This document shows positions 1 through 8,026 of a stretch of DNA of 29,333 nucleotides, piece by piece; the stretch's first letter is position 1; every line of letters starts with the position of its first letter. The notes beneath the pieces are model-generated. The model was not told the DNA's origin. It worked only from the letters and a program-made list of their open reading frames with translations, and made no database searches. Origin of the DNA: a virus. The stretch spans positions 1-29,333 of IMG/VR virus record IMGVR_UViG_3300032116_000987. One strand, written 5' to 3'. The position numbers were made by a program, and so were the translations under genes.

Positions 1-324
1 ATAGTCACATTCACAGCTACTCATCCAAAATGGTCATTTGCTAAAATAGATGAAAAAGGATTAGTAACTGAAGTAGCTGAAAAGAACCCAATATCAGATA
101 TAGCAACAGTAGGTTATTATTATTGGAAACATGGTTCTGATTTTGTTAAATATGCTGAAGAGATGATTAAAGAAGATATTCGTGTAAATAATGAGTTTTA
201 TGTTTGCCCTGTATTTAATCAGGCTATTAAAGATTGTAAACAAATTAGAACATTTAATGTTAAAGGAATGTGGGGATTAGGAACCCCAGAAGATTTAAAA
301 AATTACTTAGAAAATTATAAATAA
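1..324 (+). CDS. Sugar nucleotidyltransferase, C-terminal part (cut by window edge)
   Basis: Open reading frame running in from the window start for 107 residues to TAA at 322-324. The phrases FAKIDEKGLVTEVAEKNPIS, then VGYYYWKHGSDFV, and later FYVCPVFNQAI and GMWGLGTPEDLKNYLE have the order of the C-terminal half of NTP_transferase-family sugar-1-phosphate nucleotidyltransferases (acceptor-side sheet and the terminal G-TPEDL helix). Such enzymes make the NDP-sugars used by glycosyltransferases, which matches the downstream cluster. The N-terminal nucleotide-binding GxGxR region lies outside the window, so substrate cannot be judged. It ends 3 nt before the next gene, consistent with one operon. 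Confidence 0.72.
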   Translation: MVTFTATHPKWSFAKIDEKGLVTEVAEKNPISDIATVGYYYWKHGSDFVKYAEEMIKEDIRVNNEFYVCPVFNQAIKDCKQIRTFNVKGMWGLGTPEDLKNYLENYK

Positions 325-327
325 ATT

Positions 328-897
328 ATGGCTCATAAAGAACAAATCAATTACGTTAATAAAATTAAATCAACTTTTCCTGATTATTTTACTAACAAAA
401 AAGTTTTAGGAATAGGTACATTTAATGTATGCGGTACAGAAGATGTATACTTTGAAAATTGTGATTACTCAGGATTAGATTTAGGTCCAGGACCTGGAGT
501 AGATATAGTATGTCCTGCTCAAGATTATGATGCTCCTGATAATACATTTGATGTTATTATATCATGTGAGTGTTTTGAGCATAATCCATATTATAAAGAA
601 ACAATCCAAAACGCAGTTAGGATGCTTAAACCTAATGGTATGCTTTTATTTACATGCGCTACAACTGGGAGACCAGTTCATGGAGTAAAATCATTAGAAG
701 AAGAAAGTAAAGAAAAATTTCCTAATTGGAAAACAATGCCTAATGTATCTCGTGAAAATTGGGATAATGAATATTATAAAAATTTAACTGAAGAAGATAT
801 TAGAGAATGTATAGACATTGATGCTAATTTTAAAGAGTATGAGTTTGAAATAGAAACAAACCATTGTGATTTATTCTTTTACGGATTTAAAAAATAA
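328..897 (+). CDS. Class I SAM-dependent methyltransferase (Methyltransf_11-like)
   Basis: 189 residues. A Rossmann-type methyltransferase core is visible: a loop at VLGIGTFNVCG (26-36) in the position of motif I, an acidic residue at the end of strand 2 (GLDLG, D51), then DNTFDVIISCECFEH (71-85, motif IV and following) and MLKPNGMLLFTC (99-110, motif VI). The glycine-rich loop is less canonical than the usual GxGxG. It sits between a nucleotidyltransferase end and glycosyltransferases with 3-nt gaps, so a role in methylating a glycan or sugar is the natural inference. Substrate is unknown. No DNA-methyltransferase motif (DPPY/NPPF) is seen. Confidence 0.72.
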   Translation: MAHKEQINYVNKIKSTFPDYFTNKKVLGIGTFNVCGTEDVYFENCDYSGLDLGPGPGVDIVCPAQDYDAPDNTFDVIISCECFEHNPYYKETIQNAVRMLKPNGMLLFTCATTGRPVHGVKSLEEESKEKFPNWKTMPNVSRENWDNEYYKNLTEEDIRECIDIDANFKEYEFEIETNHCDLFFYGFKK

Positions 898-900
898 AAT

Positions 901-1518
901 ATGATATCAGTTATTATACCTACACTATGGAAATCTGAAGGATTTATAGATAGATTAGCTCAAATTTCTAACAATGAATTAGTGGGAGAAATTATTTTAA
1001 TTGATAATGCTCCTCAGGATATAGATATATCTCATATACCTAAATTAAATCATATTAAAGAGCCTGAAAATATCTTTGTCACCCCAGCTTGGAATAAAGG
1101 AGTATCATTAGCTAAATATGATAAATTATTAATTGTCAATGATGATGTTGAAACAGATTGGAATGTTATTAATTTAGCTTACCCATATATAACAGAAGAT
1201 AGAGGAATTATTGGTGCCGGGAATAAATGTTGGGATAATCCTCAAGGTGAATTTAGAGTTGAAGAGTTTGGTAGTCTAATGGCTTGTTATGCTTGTTTAT
1301 TTTTTATACATAAAAATTCTTACATACCAATTCCTCATGAATTAAAAATACATTATGGGGACAATTGGTTATTTGACAAAATTAAACAAACTGGTAAAAA
1401 TAATTACGCTATTGAAGGATGGGTTATGGGTGGTGAGTCAGAACAAACAAGTGGGTTAGAAATATTTAATGAAAGAAAAAATATAGATGCTGATGTATAT
1501 CGTAAATTAATTAGTTAA
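901..1518 (+). CDS. Glycosyltransferase, GT-A fold (family 2-like)
   Basis: 205 residues. The N-terminus ISVIIPTLWKSEGFIDRL is a typical GT2 first strand and helix. EIILIDNAPQD is the second strand, PAWNKGVSLAKYDKLLIVNDDV (62-83) contains the conserved WNKG segment and a DDV in place of the metal/nucleotide-binding DxD. The protein is shorter than many GT2 enzymes and has no membrane segment, so it is probably a soluble cytoplasmic transferase acting during infection. Part of the glyco-operon, 3 nt after the methyltransferase. Donor and acceptor cannot be told from sequence. Confidence 0.72.
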   Translation: MISVIIPTLWKSEGFIDRLAQISNNELVGEIILIDNAPQDIDISHIPKLNHIKEPENIFVTPAWNKGVSLAKYDKLLIVNDDVETDWNVINLAYPYITEDRGIIGAGNKCWDNPQGEFRVEEFGSLMACYACLFFIHKNSYIPIPHELKIHYGDNWLFDKIKQTGKNNYAIEGWVMGGESEQTSGLEIFNERKNIDADVYRKLIS

Positions 1519-1519
1519 T

Positions 1520-2380
1520 ATGAACACTTGTATATTTACTACTCATACTACTTTAGATTTAAAACATGCTGATTATAGTTTAAGAGCATTATTATCACTT
1601 CAAACTAATGATATAGTATGGAATAATTTTATCATATATAATACTCATGAACATGAGTTATCAAATGATGATATTATTGAATTAATTAAAAAGTATGACA
1701 TTAAAAATTATATTGAAAATATTCTAATATTCCCTTATGATCCTGAGGTTAATAAAAAGAATTTACTCCAGGACATAAGGAATTGGTTTGATATAGGATT
1801 ATCTTTAGAATTACAAAATATACCTGGTAAAATACTTTGGTTAAAATCAGATTATTGTGTCTCAAATAATTTTAATAAAATATTTTTAGAACATAACACT
1901 CCTAAATGTATGTGGTCACTCCCAACATTGGGAGCAAAACAAAAAATTAGCTATGATCAAATTCTAACTAAATTAAATCTACTAAAATTTACCCCATCAG
2001 ATTTTGAAACATATTATAGAGGTGGAGATAATTATAATAATGATTTACCCAATGAAGAAATATCTCCTAATGGAGAAATGGATTACCATCCATCTATAAA
2101 TTATGTTTCTCATAATTATATCCATGATTTTAACTTACATGTTATATCTAATGATATTTTAGAGTTAGGTAGAGAAATAGCTTATCATCCTCAAGTATTT
2201 GATATGAATTCAACTTGGGGTGGACCACATAATTTATTCTTTGGCTTAAAACAAAGTGGAGTACACTTTAGTGGTGAGTATAGAGCTTATGGTGTTCATA
2301 TGTTTCATGAGATTATTTCTGAAAATAGATTGGAAGACCGAGGAGATGATCGTAAATTACATATTGGGGAAAAATATTAA
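1520..2380 (+). CDS. Probable glycosyltransferase-like protein
   Basis: 286 residues, 1 nt after the previous stop. The first strand (CIFTTHTTLDLKHADYSLRA), a helix with SLRALLSLQT, and ILWLKSDYCVSNNF (105-118), where KSDYCV occupies the usual DxD place, suggest a GT-A-like fold. The rest, including the histidine-rich C-terminal third (YHPQVFDMN, GVHMFHEI), is not familiar. The call depends partly on its position inside a run of transferases, so I keep confidence moderate. No signal peptide or membrane segment. Confidence 0.5.
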   Translation: MNTCIFTTHTTLDLKHADYSLRALLSLQTNDIVWNNFIIYNTHEHELSNDDIIELIKKYDIKNYIENILIFPYDPEVNKKNLLQDIRNWFDIGLSLELQNIPGKILWLKSDYCVSNNFNKIFLEHNTPKCMWSLPTLGAKQKISYDQILTKLNLLKFTPSDFETYYRGGDNYNNDLPNEEISPNGEMDYHPSINYVSHNYIHDFNLHVISNDILELGREIAYHPQVFDMNSTWGGPHNLFFGLKQSGVHFSGEYRAYGVHMFHEIISENRLEDRGDDRKLHIGEKY

Positions 2381-2382
2381 TT

Positions 2383-2820
2383 ATGAAACTAATATCACAT
2401 AGAGGAAATCTAATTGGTCCTAATTCTGAAAGAGAAAACTCTCCTTCATATCTTCAAGAAGCATTAGATAATGGATTTGATGTAGAAGTTGATTTATGGT
2501 TTATAGAAGATAAATTATATCTAGGTCATGATGAACCTCAGTATTTAATAAGTCACTCTTGGTTAACTCAATTTCTTTATAGACTATGGGTACACTGTAA
2601 GAATCCAGAAGCTATAGTTTATTTACAAGAAAATTATCCTCAAATAAATTACTTTTGGCACCAGGAAGATACATTAACTCTGACTTCAAAGAAATACATA
2701 TGGGTTTACCCAGGTAAACAACCTATTAAAGATAGTATAGCAGTTATGCCTGAGATACATAATGATGATATCTCTCAATGTTTAGGAATTTGTAGTGATT
2801 ATATTCAAAATTATAAGTAA
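2383..2820 (+). CDS. Miniature GDPD-like phosphodiesterase
   Basis: 145 residues. The first 52 residues carry the ordered catalytic motifs of glycerophosphodiester phosphodiesterases: SHRG (H6, R7), ENS (E18, N19), VEVDLW (E35, D37) and GHDEP (H49, D50). In the family these bind the divalent metal and act as acid/base on glycerophosphodiesters. Typical GDPD domains are about 240-300 residues with a full TIM barrel, so this one has roughly half a barrel after the active-site strands; it may dimerise or have a different substrate. Lying among glycosyltransferases, it could cleave or transfer a phosphodiester-linked group on a surface polymer (inference). Its stop codon overlaps the next start by 1 nt. 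Confidence 0.68.
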   Translation: MKLISHRGNLIGPNSERENSPSYLQEALDNGFDVEVDLWFIEDKLYLGHDEPQYLISHSWLTQFLYRLWVHCKNPEAIVYLQENYPQINYFWHQEDTLTLTSKKYIWVYPGKQPIKDSIAVMPEIHNDDISQCLGICSDYIQNYK

Positions 2821-3533
2821 TGAAAATAGCTATTTGTGTAAGTGGTCAAGCGAGGAATTTTAAACAAAGTTATAATAGTTTAAAGACACATTTATTAGAC
2901 AAATATGACTGTGATGTGTATTTCCATACTTGGAAAACTCCTCATTTTGAATCAACTAATTTTGGATTTGGAAATACTCAATATACGTTAACAGATAATG
3001 ATTATAATGATCTTATTCAATTATATAAACCTAAAAATTATATTATAGAAAAACCTATAGTATTTGATGCTAGTGGAATTAAATGTCCTATTTGGAGACA
3101 ACCTCTAAATAATAGTTTAAGTATGTTCTACTCAATATATAAATCAATTCAATTAGTTGAAGGAGAATATGATTATATTGTTAGAACAAGATTTGATATA
3201 GATTACTCTAAATTTAATTTGGAGTTACCTCAAGAAGGTATTACATTACCAGAATGGAATACTGATATTAGAGTTAAAGACAGAGGATACTATGATGTAT
3301 TCGCAATAGGCAAACAACAAGACATGACAACATACTCAGAAGTATTTTCAAATGTTATATCATATGTTACAGATGATGTTGATTTCTTTCACTCATTATT
3401 TGGTGGATGGCCAGGACAAGACTCTCCACTTAGAAATGAATATTTACTAAAATGGCATTTAGTAAAAAACAGTATTAAAGTAAAAACAATTCCTACATTA
3501 GAGGAAAAATCAGATGTGGGTTTAATTAGGTAG
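2820..3533 (+). CDS. Glycosyltransferase-like protein
   Basis: 237 residues, start overlapping the previous TAA. It opens with MKIAICVSGQARNFKQSYNS and DKYDCDVYFHTW, a start shared with a widespread group of uncharacterised viral and bacterial glycosyltransferase-like proteins. A later YDYIVRTRFDIDYS (117-130) provides the DxD (D126, D128) expected of a metal-dependent transferase with R-T-R before it. Soluble. I am fairly sure of the family type but not of any donor sugar. Confidence 0.55.
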   Translation: MKIAICVSGQARNFKQSYNSLKTHLLDKYDCDVYFHTWKTPHFESTNFGFGNTQYTLTDNDYNDLIQLYKPKNYIIEKPIVFDASGIKCPIWRQPLNNSLSMFYSIYKSIQLVEGEYDYIVRTRFDIDYSKFNLELPQEGITLPEWNTDIRVKDRGYYDVFAIGKQQDMTTYSEVFSNVISYVTDDVDFFHSLFGGWPGQDSPLRNEYLLKWHLVKNSIKVKTIPTLEEKSDVGLIR

Positions 3534-3534
3534 T

Positions 3535-4446
3535 ATGAAAGGAGTTATAACTATATTTGCTTTACCTCAAGAATTAGAGGATTTAGCTTTAACATTATAT
3601 AATTTAAAAAGAAATTCCATTTATCTTGATACTACAGTTAAATACAAAGTAGAAATTACTATGTGTTTATCTGATAAATTAACTAATTGGGATGAATCTA
3701 AATTACCTAAAGATTATATTAAAGAAAGAACTGAAGAATTAGTCACTAAATTTTTAGATTGGTGTGAGTGGACTTTACTTTGGGGTGATGAAAATATATT
3801 AGGGTGTGTATCTCAAAGAAGATATAGTTTAAATAATAATTTAGATGCTGACTTTTTTATATGGTTAGATTGTGATTTTATATTTAAGGACACTACCTTA
3901 AGTTATATGACTCAAGCTTATCAAACTGTAAAAGAAGAAAATATTGATTTATTTATACTTACTCCTCAATTTGTAAAACAGTGGGATAACACTTGGGATG
4001 TAATTGTTAATAAATCATTTTTAAATTATCCATTAGATTATGAATTAGTAGCAGATGTTTATAAAGATACATTACCTGATATAGGAGATGTAGAAGTAAA
4101 ATCAATACCTACATTTAAATTTGCTGGGGGGTGGTTCACTTTAATATCTAAAGATCTTCTAATTAAAACAGGGGTACCTGAGTCATTAGGACATTATGGT
4201 TTAGAAGATACATATATTATTGAGTGTTGTAATATATTAAGACAAAAAGGTAAGAGTGTGTTTCAATTTATATTAGAAAATCATATAATAGGAGAAAGTT
4301 ATACTCATCGTCCTAATGAAACTATTAAAAAATACATATCAAGTATAAGTAAAAAAGATGAGTTCACTAGAATAGCTCATTTAAATTTCCCAATTGAAAT
4401 AAATAAATTTTATGAAAGAAGTAACAGTAGTATTAACAGCCTGTAA
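3535..4446 (+). CDS. GT-A type glycosyltransferase
   Basis: 303 residues. FFIWLDCDFIFKD (107-119) is a clear DxD motif (D112, D114) at the end of a hydrophobic strand. AGGWFTLISKDLL and GHYGLEDTYIIE follow, matching the acceptor-loop and ED motif of GT2-like enzymes. A preceding RRYSLNNNLDADFF segment has the N-x-G/D-like approach helix. The last 35 nt overlap the next gene in another frame; the overlapped residues (EINKFYERSNSSINSL) are low-complexity and probably not essential. Confidence 0.65.
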   Translation: MKGVITIFALPQELEDLALTLYNLKRNSIYLDTTVKYKVEITMCLSDKLTNWDESKLPKDYIKERTEELVTKFLDWCEWTLLWGDENILGCVSQRRYSLNNNLDADFFIWLDCDFIFKDTTLSYMTQAYQTVKEENIDLFILTPQFVKQWDNTWDVIVNKSFLNYPLDYELVADVYKDTLPDIGDVEVKSIPTFKFAGGWFTLISKDLLIKTGVPESLGHYGLEDTYIIECCNILRQKGKSVFQFILENHIIGESYTHRPNETIKKYISSISKKDEFTRIAHLNFPIEINKFYERSNSSINSL

Positions 4447-5101
4447 TAGAGCTGATTTGTTAGAAAAAACTTTAGATAGTTTTTTTGAAATGAATACATA
4501 TCCTTTAAAACGTTTTATTATTATAGATGATGGAATGAATTTTGGATGTAATGATTTTGTTAAAGAAAAATATGAATTTCCTATAGAACTCATTTATAAT
4601 GACCCTAAATTATATCAAATTAAATCTATAGATTATGCTTATTCATTAGTAGATACAGAATATATCTTTCATATGGAAGAAGATTGGTTATTTTTGAAAA
4701 AAGGATTTATTGAAGACTCAATGAAAGTTTTAGAAGCCGATGATAATATTTTACAAGTATGGCTTAGAGGTATAGATGACACTACTGCTCCTCACCCTTG
4801 GAAACCAGATGTGTATGAAGTAGATGGATTAAAATGTGTATTGTTAGAGTACACAGGTATATGGAATGGTTTTAGTCTAAACCCAGGATTAAAAAGACTT
4901 AGTGATTGGAAGAAATTACCTAATGGTTATAATGGATGTGAAAGGATTACTCCTGAAGAACAAAGCGGTGGTGTTACTTTAGAATGTGACATATCAGTAG
5001 AGTATGCTAAACAAGGAATGATTGCTATGAGATTCTTAGAAACATATATTACTCATATAGGTTGGGATAGACATATAATAGATGGAATAAATGGAAAATA
5101 A
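4412..5101 (+). CDS. Glycosyltransferase family 2-like protein
   Basis: 229 residues. KEVTVVLTACNRADLLEKTL is a textbook GT2 first strand and helix. RFIIIDDGMNFG is strand two with the usual DDG, and EYIFHMEEDWLF (83-94) holds an EED where DxD sits. The ATG at 4412 lies 35 nt inside the upstream gene; it is kept because the GT2 first strand begins right at it. The C-terminus overlaps the next start by 11 nt, so translation of three consecutive transferases is coupled. Confidence 0.7.
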   Translation: MKEVTVVLTACNRADLLEKTLDSFFEMNTYPLKRFIIIDDGMNFGCNDFVKEKYEFPIELIYNDPKLYQIKSIDYAYSLVDTEYIFHMEEDWLFLKKGFIEDSMKVLEADDNILQVWLRGIDDTTAPHPWKPDVYEVDGLKCVLLEYTGIWNGFSLNPGLKRLSDWKKLPNGYNGCERITPEEQSGGVTLECDISVEYAKQGMIAMRFLETYITHIGWDRHIIDGINGK

Positions 5102-6266
5102 TATACCCAAATTTACATTTTGTATTACTTCAAAGAATAATTTGAGATATCTTAAACATGCTGTTTTTTATATAAAAGAAAACTCATCTAGAGAACATGA
5201 TATATTAGTATTCATAGATGCTGATAGTGACGGAACTGAGAACTGGTGTAAAGATAACAACATAAAATATATCAAAAATCAATCAGATAAATTATTTGGT
5301 ATAGGTAATGCTTATAATTTATTAGTCAAAGAATCTCAAACTGATTTTAATGTTATATATCATGCTGATATGATAATGGGAAAGGGATTTGATGTGGCGT
5401 TATACTCTAAATGGAAACCTAAAACAGTAGTATCCGCTACCAGAATAGAACCACCACTGCATCCTTCAGATCCATCTAAAATTGTTTTAGATTTTGGATT
5501 ATGGCCTGAGTTAGATATAGTTGATGGTTTTAAATTAAAGGAGTTTAATGAATTTGTAGATAAAAATAAAAAAGATATTGTAACAAATGGTATATTTGCT
5601 CCTTGGTTAATACATAAAGATGATTTCAATGATGTTAATGGTCATGATCCTATTATGAAATCACACAGTGAGGATAGAGACTTATTTAATAGATTTTTAT
5701 TAAATGGATATGATTTAATCCAAAGTTGGGAAGCGTTAGTTTATCATTTAACATGCAGGGGAGGACAATTTGAACATGCCTCTAAAACTAAAGATTTAAA
5801 TTTTAAATCAAATGATTGGAATATATTAGCCCATAACCAGACTAGAGAATTTATTCGTAAGTGGGGTACGCCTCCAAAATACAATGAATATCAATTTCCA
5901 ATTGTATCATCAAAATATGATATTGGTTTTATAGTTAAAAATTGTAACCAACAATTATTAGAAGTTTTAGAACCATGGTGTTCAACTATTTATGTAGATT
6001 GTGATTATAAACAATATATCGAAAAAGAACAATTAAACACATCATTTAATCTTTATAATCATATTAGACCTTATGATAATGAAAAACAAAATGAAATATT
6101 AGTATCATTTGATATTACTCAATTAAACCAACAAAATTTCCAAATAATCCAACAACTACCAGACATAATTAAAGACAATGGTGAGATAGGTTCATTTGAA
6201 TTAGATATATTTAAAATAGATATCATCCAAATGAATGAATATCAAAACACCCTTATTAAAATATAG
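5091..6266 (+). CDS. Large glycosyltransferase, GT2-like with extra C-terminal domain
   Basis: 391 residues. Residues 1-250 form a GT2-like core: FTFCITSKNNLRYLKHAV, LVFIDADSDGTENWC, a helix with GIGNAYNLL, VIYHADMIMGKGF (HAD, 91-93) and later HSEDRDLFNRFLLNGYD, the ED motif. Residues 270-391 start a new unit (YDIGFIVKNCNQQLLEVLEPW) with strand-turn pattern that I do not recognise; it resembles the C-terminal unit of other viral transferases only loosely. This is the last gene of the glyco-operon; its end is overlapped by the 5' arm of a terminator. Confidence 0.65.
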   Translation: MENNIPKFTFCITSKNNLRYLKHAVFYIKENSSREHDILVFIDADSDGTENWCKDNNIKYIKNQSDKLFGIGNAYNLLVKESQTDFNVIYHADMIMGKGFDVALYSKWKPKTVVSATRIEPPLHPSDPSKIVLDFGLWPELDIVDGFKLKEFNEFVDKNKKDIVTNGIFAPWLIHKDDFNDVNGHDPIMKSHSEDRDLFNRFLLNGYDLIQSWEALVYHLTCRGGQFEHASKTKDLNFKSNDWNILAHNQTREFIRKWGTPPKYNEYQFPIVSSKYDIGFIVKNCNQQLLEVLEPWCSTIYVDCDYKQYIEKEQLNTSFNLYNHIRPYDNEKQNEILVSFDITQLNQQNFQIIQQLPDIIKDNGEIGSFELDIFKIDIIQMNEYQNTLIKI

Positions 6267-6290
6267 TTTGGTGTTTATTTATTTTTTTAT
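6245..6290 (+). terminator. Terminator of glyco-operon, overlapping a promoter
   Basis: AAACACC (6245-6251) pairs with GGTGTTT (6270-6276) around an 18-nt loop and is followed by a T-rich run to 6290. The 5' arm is inside the last codons of the glycosyltransferase gene, and the 3' arm begins on the G of the promoter -33 TTTG. The long loop makes it weaker than the others in this window. Confidence 0.45.
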
Positions 6291-6298
6291 TATATTTA
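6267..6298 (+). promoter_or_regulatory. Promoter P1 (TTTG-N20-TATATTTA)
   Basis: TTTG at 6267-6270, 20-nt spacer, TATATTTA at 6291-6298. Start codon of the next gene is 15 nt further. Matches the Bacteroidota -33/-7 architecture and the other sites in this window. Confidence 0.75.
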
Positions 6299-6313
6299 GT
6301 TAAAATTAAGGTT

Positions 6314-6496
6314 ATGGAATTTGAATATAAGACATATTGTTTCTACTCACATATGGATTCAAATGCTGAGTCATTAGGTATATGTGAAGCCGGAACAATA
6401 GGTATAGCTACTATTCACTTTGCTTCTACAAAACGAATGGAAATAAAAGACTTTCTAAAAATATACTCAGTAAAGGAGAAAGATGAATCTAAATAA
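6314..6496 (+). CDS. Hypothetical protein, 60 aa
   Basis: First gene after promoter P1, start context TAAGGTTATGG, the favoured start context here. The protein (EFEYKTYCFYSHMDSNAESL, then GTIGIATIHFASTKRMEIKD) is a small mixed alpha/beta polypeptide with two cysteines and no motif I recognise. It overlaps the next gene by 14 nt, suggesting coupled translation. Confidence 0.6.
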   Translation: MEFEYKTYCFYSHMDSNAESLGICEAGTIGIATIHFASTKRMEIKDFLKIYSVKEKDESK

Positions 6497-6887
6497 TTTT
6501 GGAAATAAACTTAGGTTAAATAAAAGCGCTAAGAGTAAAGAAAATGAAGTAAAACAAAACTTCATAAATATTATTACTCAATTAGAAGCATGTTGGATAA
6601 GAACTAATTTCTTACATACTAAACTCAATGTTGACTTTTGGAATTATGAAGAACATTTTTACCATATCATTGAAGATCTGATCTACTCTCAATATGAGAG
6701 TTGGAAAGCAGATCTTATTTTCTGGTACGTATATGATAGAAAAGATGTGGAAGGTAATATTTTAGCTTTAGAAATAACTGAAGGTGATAAATCTCCTAAA
6801 AAATATAAGTTAAAAACACCTGAAGAACTCTGGAAATTAATTGAGAAAATAGATAAAATAGAAAATAAAGGAAAAAAAGATGAGTAG
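6483..6887 (+). CDS. Hypothetical protein, 134 aa
   Basis: Starts within the end of the preceding gene after a purine-rich AAAGGAGAAAG stretch, one of the few Shine-Dalgarno-like sequences in the window. It is rich in aromatic residues (ACWIRTNFLHTKLNVDFWNY, LIFWYVYDR) and ends with a charged helix. Context is a run of small presumably regulatory genes. No family recognised; the central EEHFYHIIEDLIYSQYESW looks like an amphipathic helix. Confidence 0.65.
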   Translation: MNLNNFGNKLRLNKSAKSKENEVKQNFINIITQLEACWIRTNFLHTKLNVDFWNYEEHFYHIIEDLIYSQYESWKADLIFWYVYDRKDVEGNILALEITEGDKSPKKYKLKTPEELWKLIEKIDKIENKGKKDE

Positions 6888-7209
6888 AAAATGTATTACT
6901 TGTGGTGTGGAAATTGATCCGAGACGTATCAAAATTTTACCTCAAACTCAAACTTGCACTCAACACTCAACAGCCGAAAAGAAAGTAGCTGTAACTGTTC
7001 AGATGGGTGAAGGTGATCATACCTGGATTGAGACATACGCTGTTGAGAGAGAGGATTATGATAAAATGATGGAGTTTGAAAAAAATTATAAAAAACAAAA
7101 TGATTTAAAAGATAAACCATCTATGAAATCAACTGATGAGGATGATATTATTCCTACTATTGATGATTTTGATGTAGATGAAGAAGATGAAATTGAAGAA
7201 GAAGAATAA
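6880..7209 (+). CDS. DksA/TraR-like zinc-finger protein with acidic tail
   Basis: 109 residues. The N-terminus has KCITCGVEIDPRRIKILPQT followed by QTCTQHS, closely resembling the C4 zinc finger of DksA/TraR proteins (CxxCG..I...R...P.T..C..C), except that the fourth ligand is His (C5, C8, C26, H29). Missing is the long coiled coil of full DksA; instead there is a middle segment and a strongly acidic C-terminus (IDDFDVDEEDEIEEEE). DksA-family proteins act on RNA polymerase; here a nucleic-acid or polymerase-binding role is only an inference. Overlaps both neighbours (8 nt and 1 nt). Confidence 0.55.
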   Translation: MSRKCITCGVEIDPRRIKILPQTQTCTQHSTAEKKVAVTVQMGEGDHTWIETYAVEREDYDKMMEFEKNYKKQNDLKDKPSMKSTDEDDIIPTIDDFDVDEEDEIEEEE

Positions 7210-7850
7210 TGGCTAAAGCAAAACCATTAACAAAAGAAATGATCCTTAGCGCAATGGATAAAACAAAATCTGTTCGCGCTGCGGCTCGTTATTTAAATTG
7301 TTCTTATGTACATCTTAAACAATATATGAAGTTGTACAAGGATGAGAATGGAGTATCTTTATTTGACTCACATAAAAACCAGTCAGGTAAAGGTATTCCT
7401 AAATTTTTATCAGCGTCTCATTACAATAAAAAAGACCCAGCTATACTTGATATTATAGAAGGTAGAGTAGATGCCTCTCATTTCAACCCACAGAAGTTAA
7501 AGTATAGAATGATAACAGAGGGTTATTTGAAGGAAGAATGCTCTAATTGTGGATTCCATGAACGACGAGTTTCTGATTATAAAGTCCCACTTATCATGCA
7601 CTTCAAGGATGGCAACAAACAGCATTATAATTTAGGTAATGTTGAAATGCTTTGTTATAACTGTTATTACTTAATGGTAGGGGATGTATTTGATAATAAA
7701 CAACTTGAGGGATTAGAAGATCATAAACCAACTTATGGTAGTCAAGTAGATTGGGAATTAGATGAGTACACTAAACAAAGATTAATAGAATTAGGATTAG
7801 ACAAACCTGAACCAACAGATGATGGTTCAGAGTTTATTAGTAGACTTTAG
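7209..7850 (+). CDS. HTH plus degenerate HNH-type zinc protein
   Basis: 213 residues. Residues 20-45 (SVRAAARYLNCSYVHLKQYM) read as a helix-turn-helix. Residues 108-155 carry an HNH-like arrangement: EECSNCGF (C111, C114), LIMHFKDGNKQHYNLGNVEML (H131, D134, N136, N144) and CYNCYYL (C149, C152). In active HNH nucleases the pattern is HHxDGN...N...LCxNCH; here the last His is Tyr (CYY), so cleavage may be lost and the fold kept for DNA binding. It follows the zinc-finger gene with a 1-nt overlap. A homing endonuclease is less likely given its co-directional position inside an operon. Confidence 0.6.
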   Translation: MAKAKPLTKEMILSAMDKTKSVRAAARYLNCSYVHLKQYMKLYKDENGVSLFDSHKNQSGKGIPKFLSASHYNKKDPAILDIIEGRVDASHFNPQKLKYRMITEGYLKEECSNCGFHERRVSDYKVPLIMHFKDGNKQHYNLGNVEMLCYNCYYLMVGDVFDNKQLEGLEDHKPTYGSQVDWELDEYTKQRLIELGLDKPEPTDDGSEFISRL

Positions 7851-7869
7851 ATAATATTTATCAGTGAGT

Positions 7870-8025
7870 ATGAAAAAGCAAAAGCATAAAGAGATTGAAA
7901 CTGATTATGAGACTATTAAGTCTAAACATCTTGAAAAGTTAGCAGATCAGATTCTTAAAAATGATGAGAAGATGAATCAACTCAAAGGAAAAAATATTAA
8001 TCCGGATTTCTTAAATTTATTTTAA
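7870..8025 (+). CDS. Small charged helical protein, 51 aa
   Basis: ATG 7870 to TAA 8023-8025, overlooked by length cut-offs. Protein begins MKKQKHKEIETDYETIKSKH and ends NINPDFLNLF; almost entirely charged helix, suitable for a coiled coil or polymerase-binding tail. It lies 18 nt after an ATATTTATCA motif (see the candidate second promoter class). The 8027 gene starts 1 nt after its stop, which supports it being translated. Confidence 0.55.
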   Translation: MKKQKHKEIETDYETIKSKHLEKLADQILKNDEKMNQLKGKNINPDFLNLF

Positions 8026-8026
8026 T

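Noticed and set aside
4381-4593. Minus-strand ORF over the glycosyltransferase junction
   Set aside because: Shadow of the overlapping plus-strand genes 3535 and 4412.
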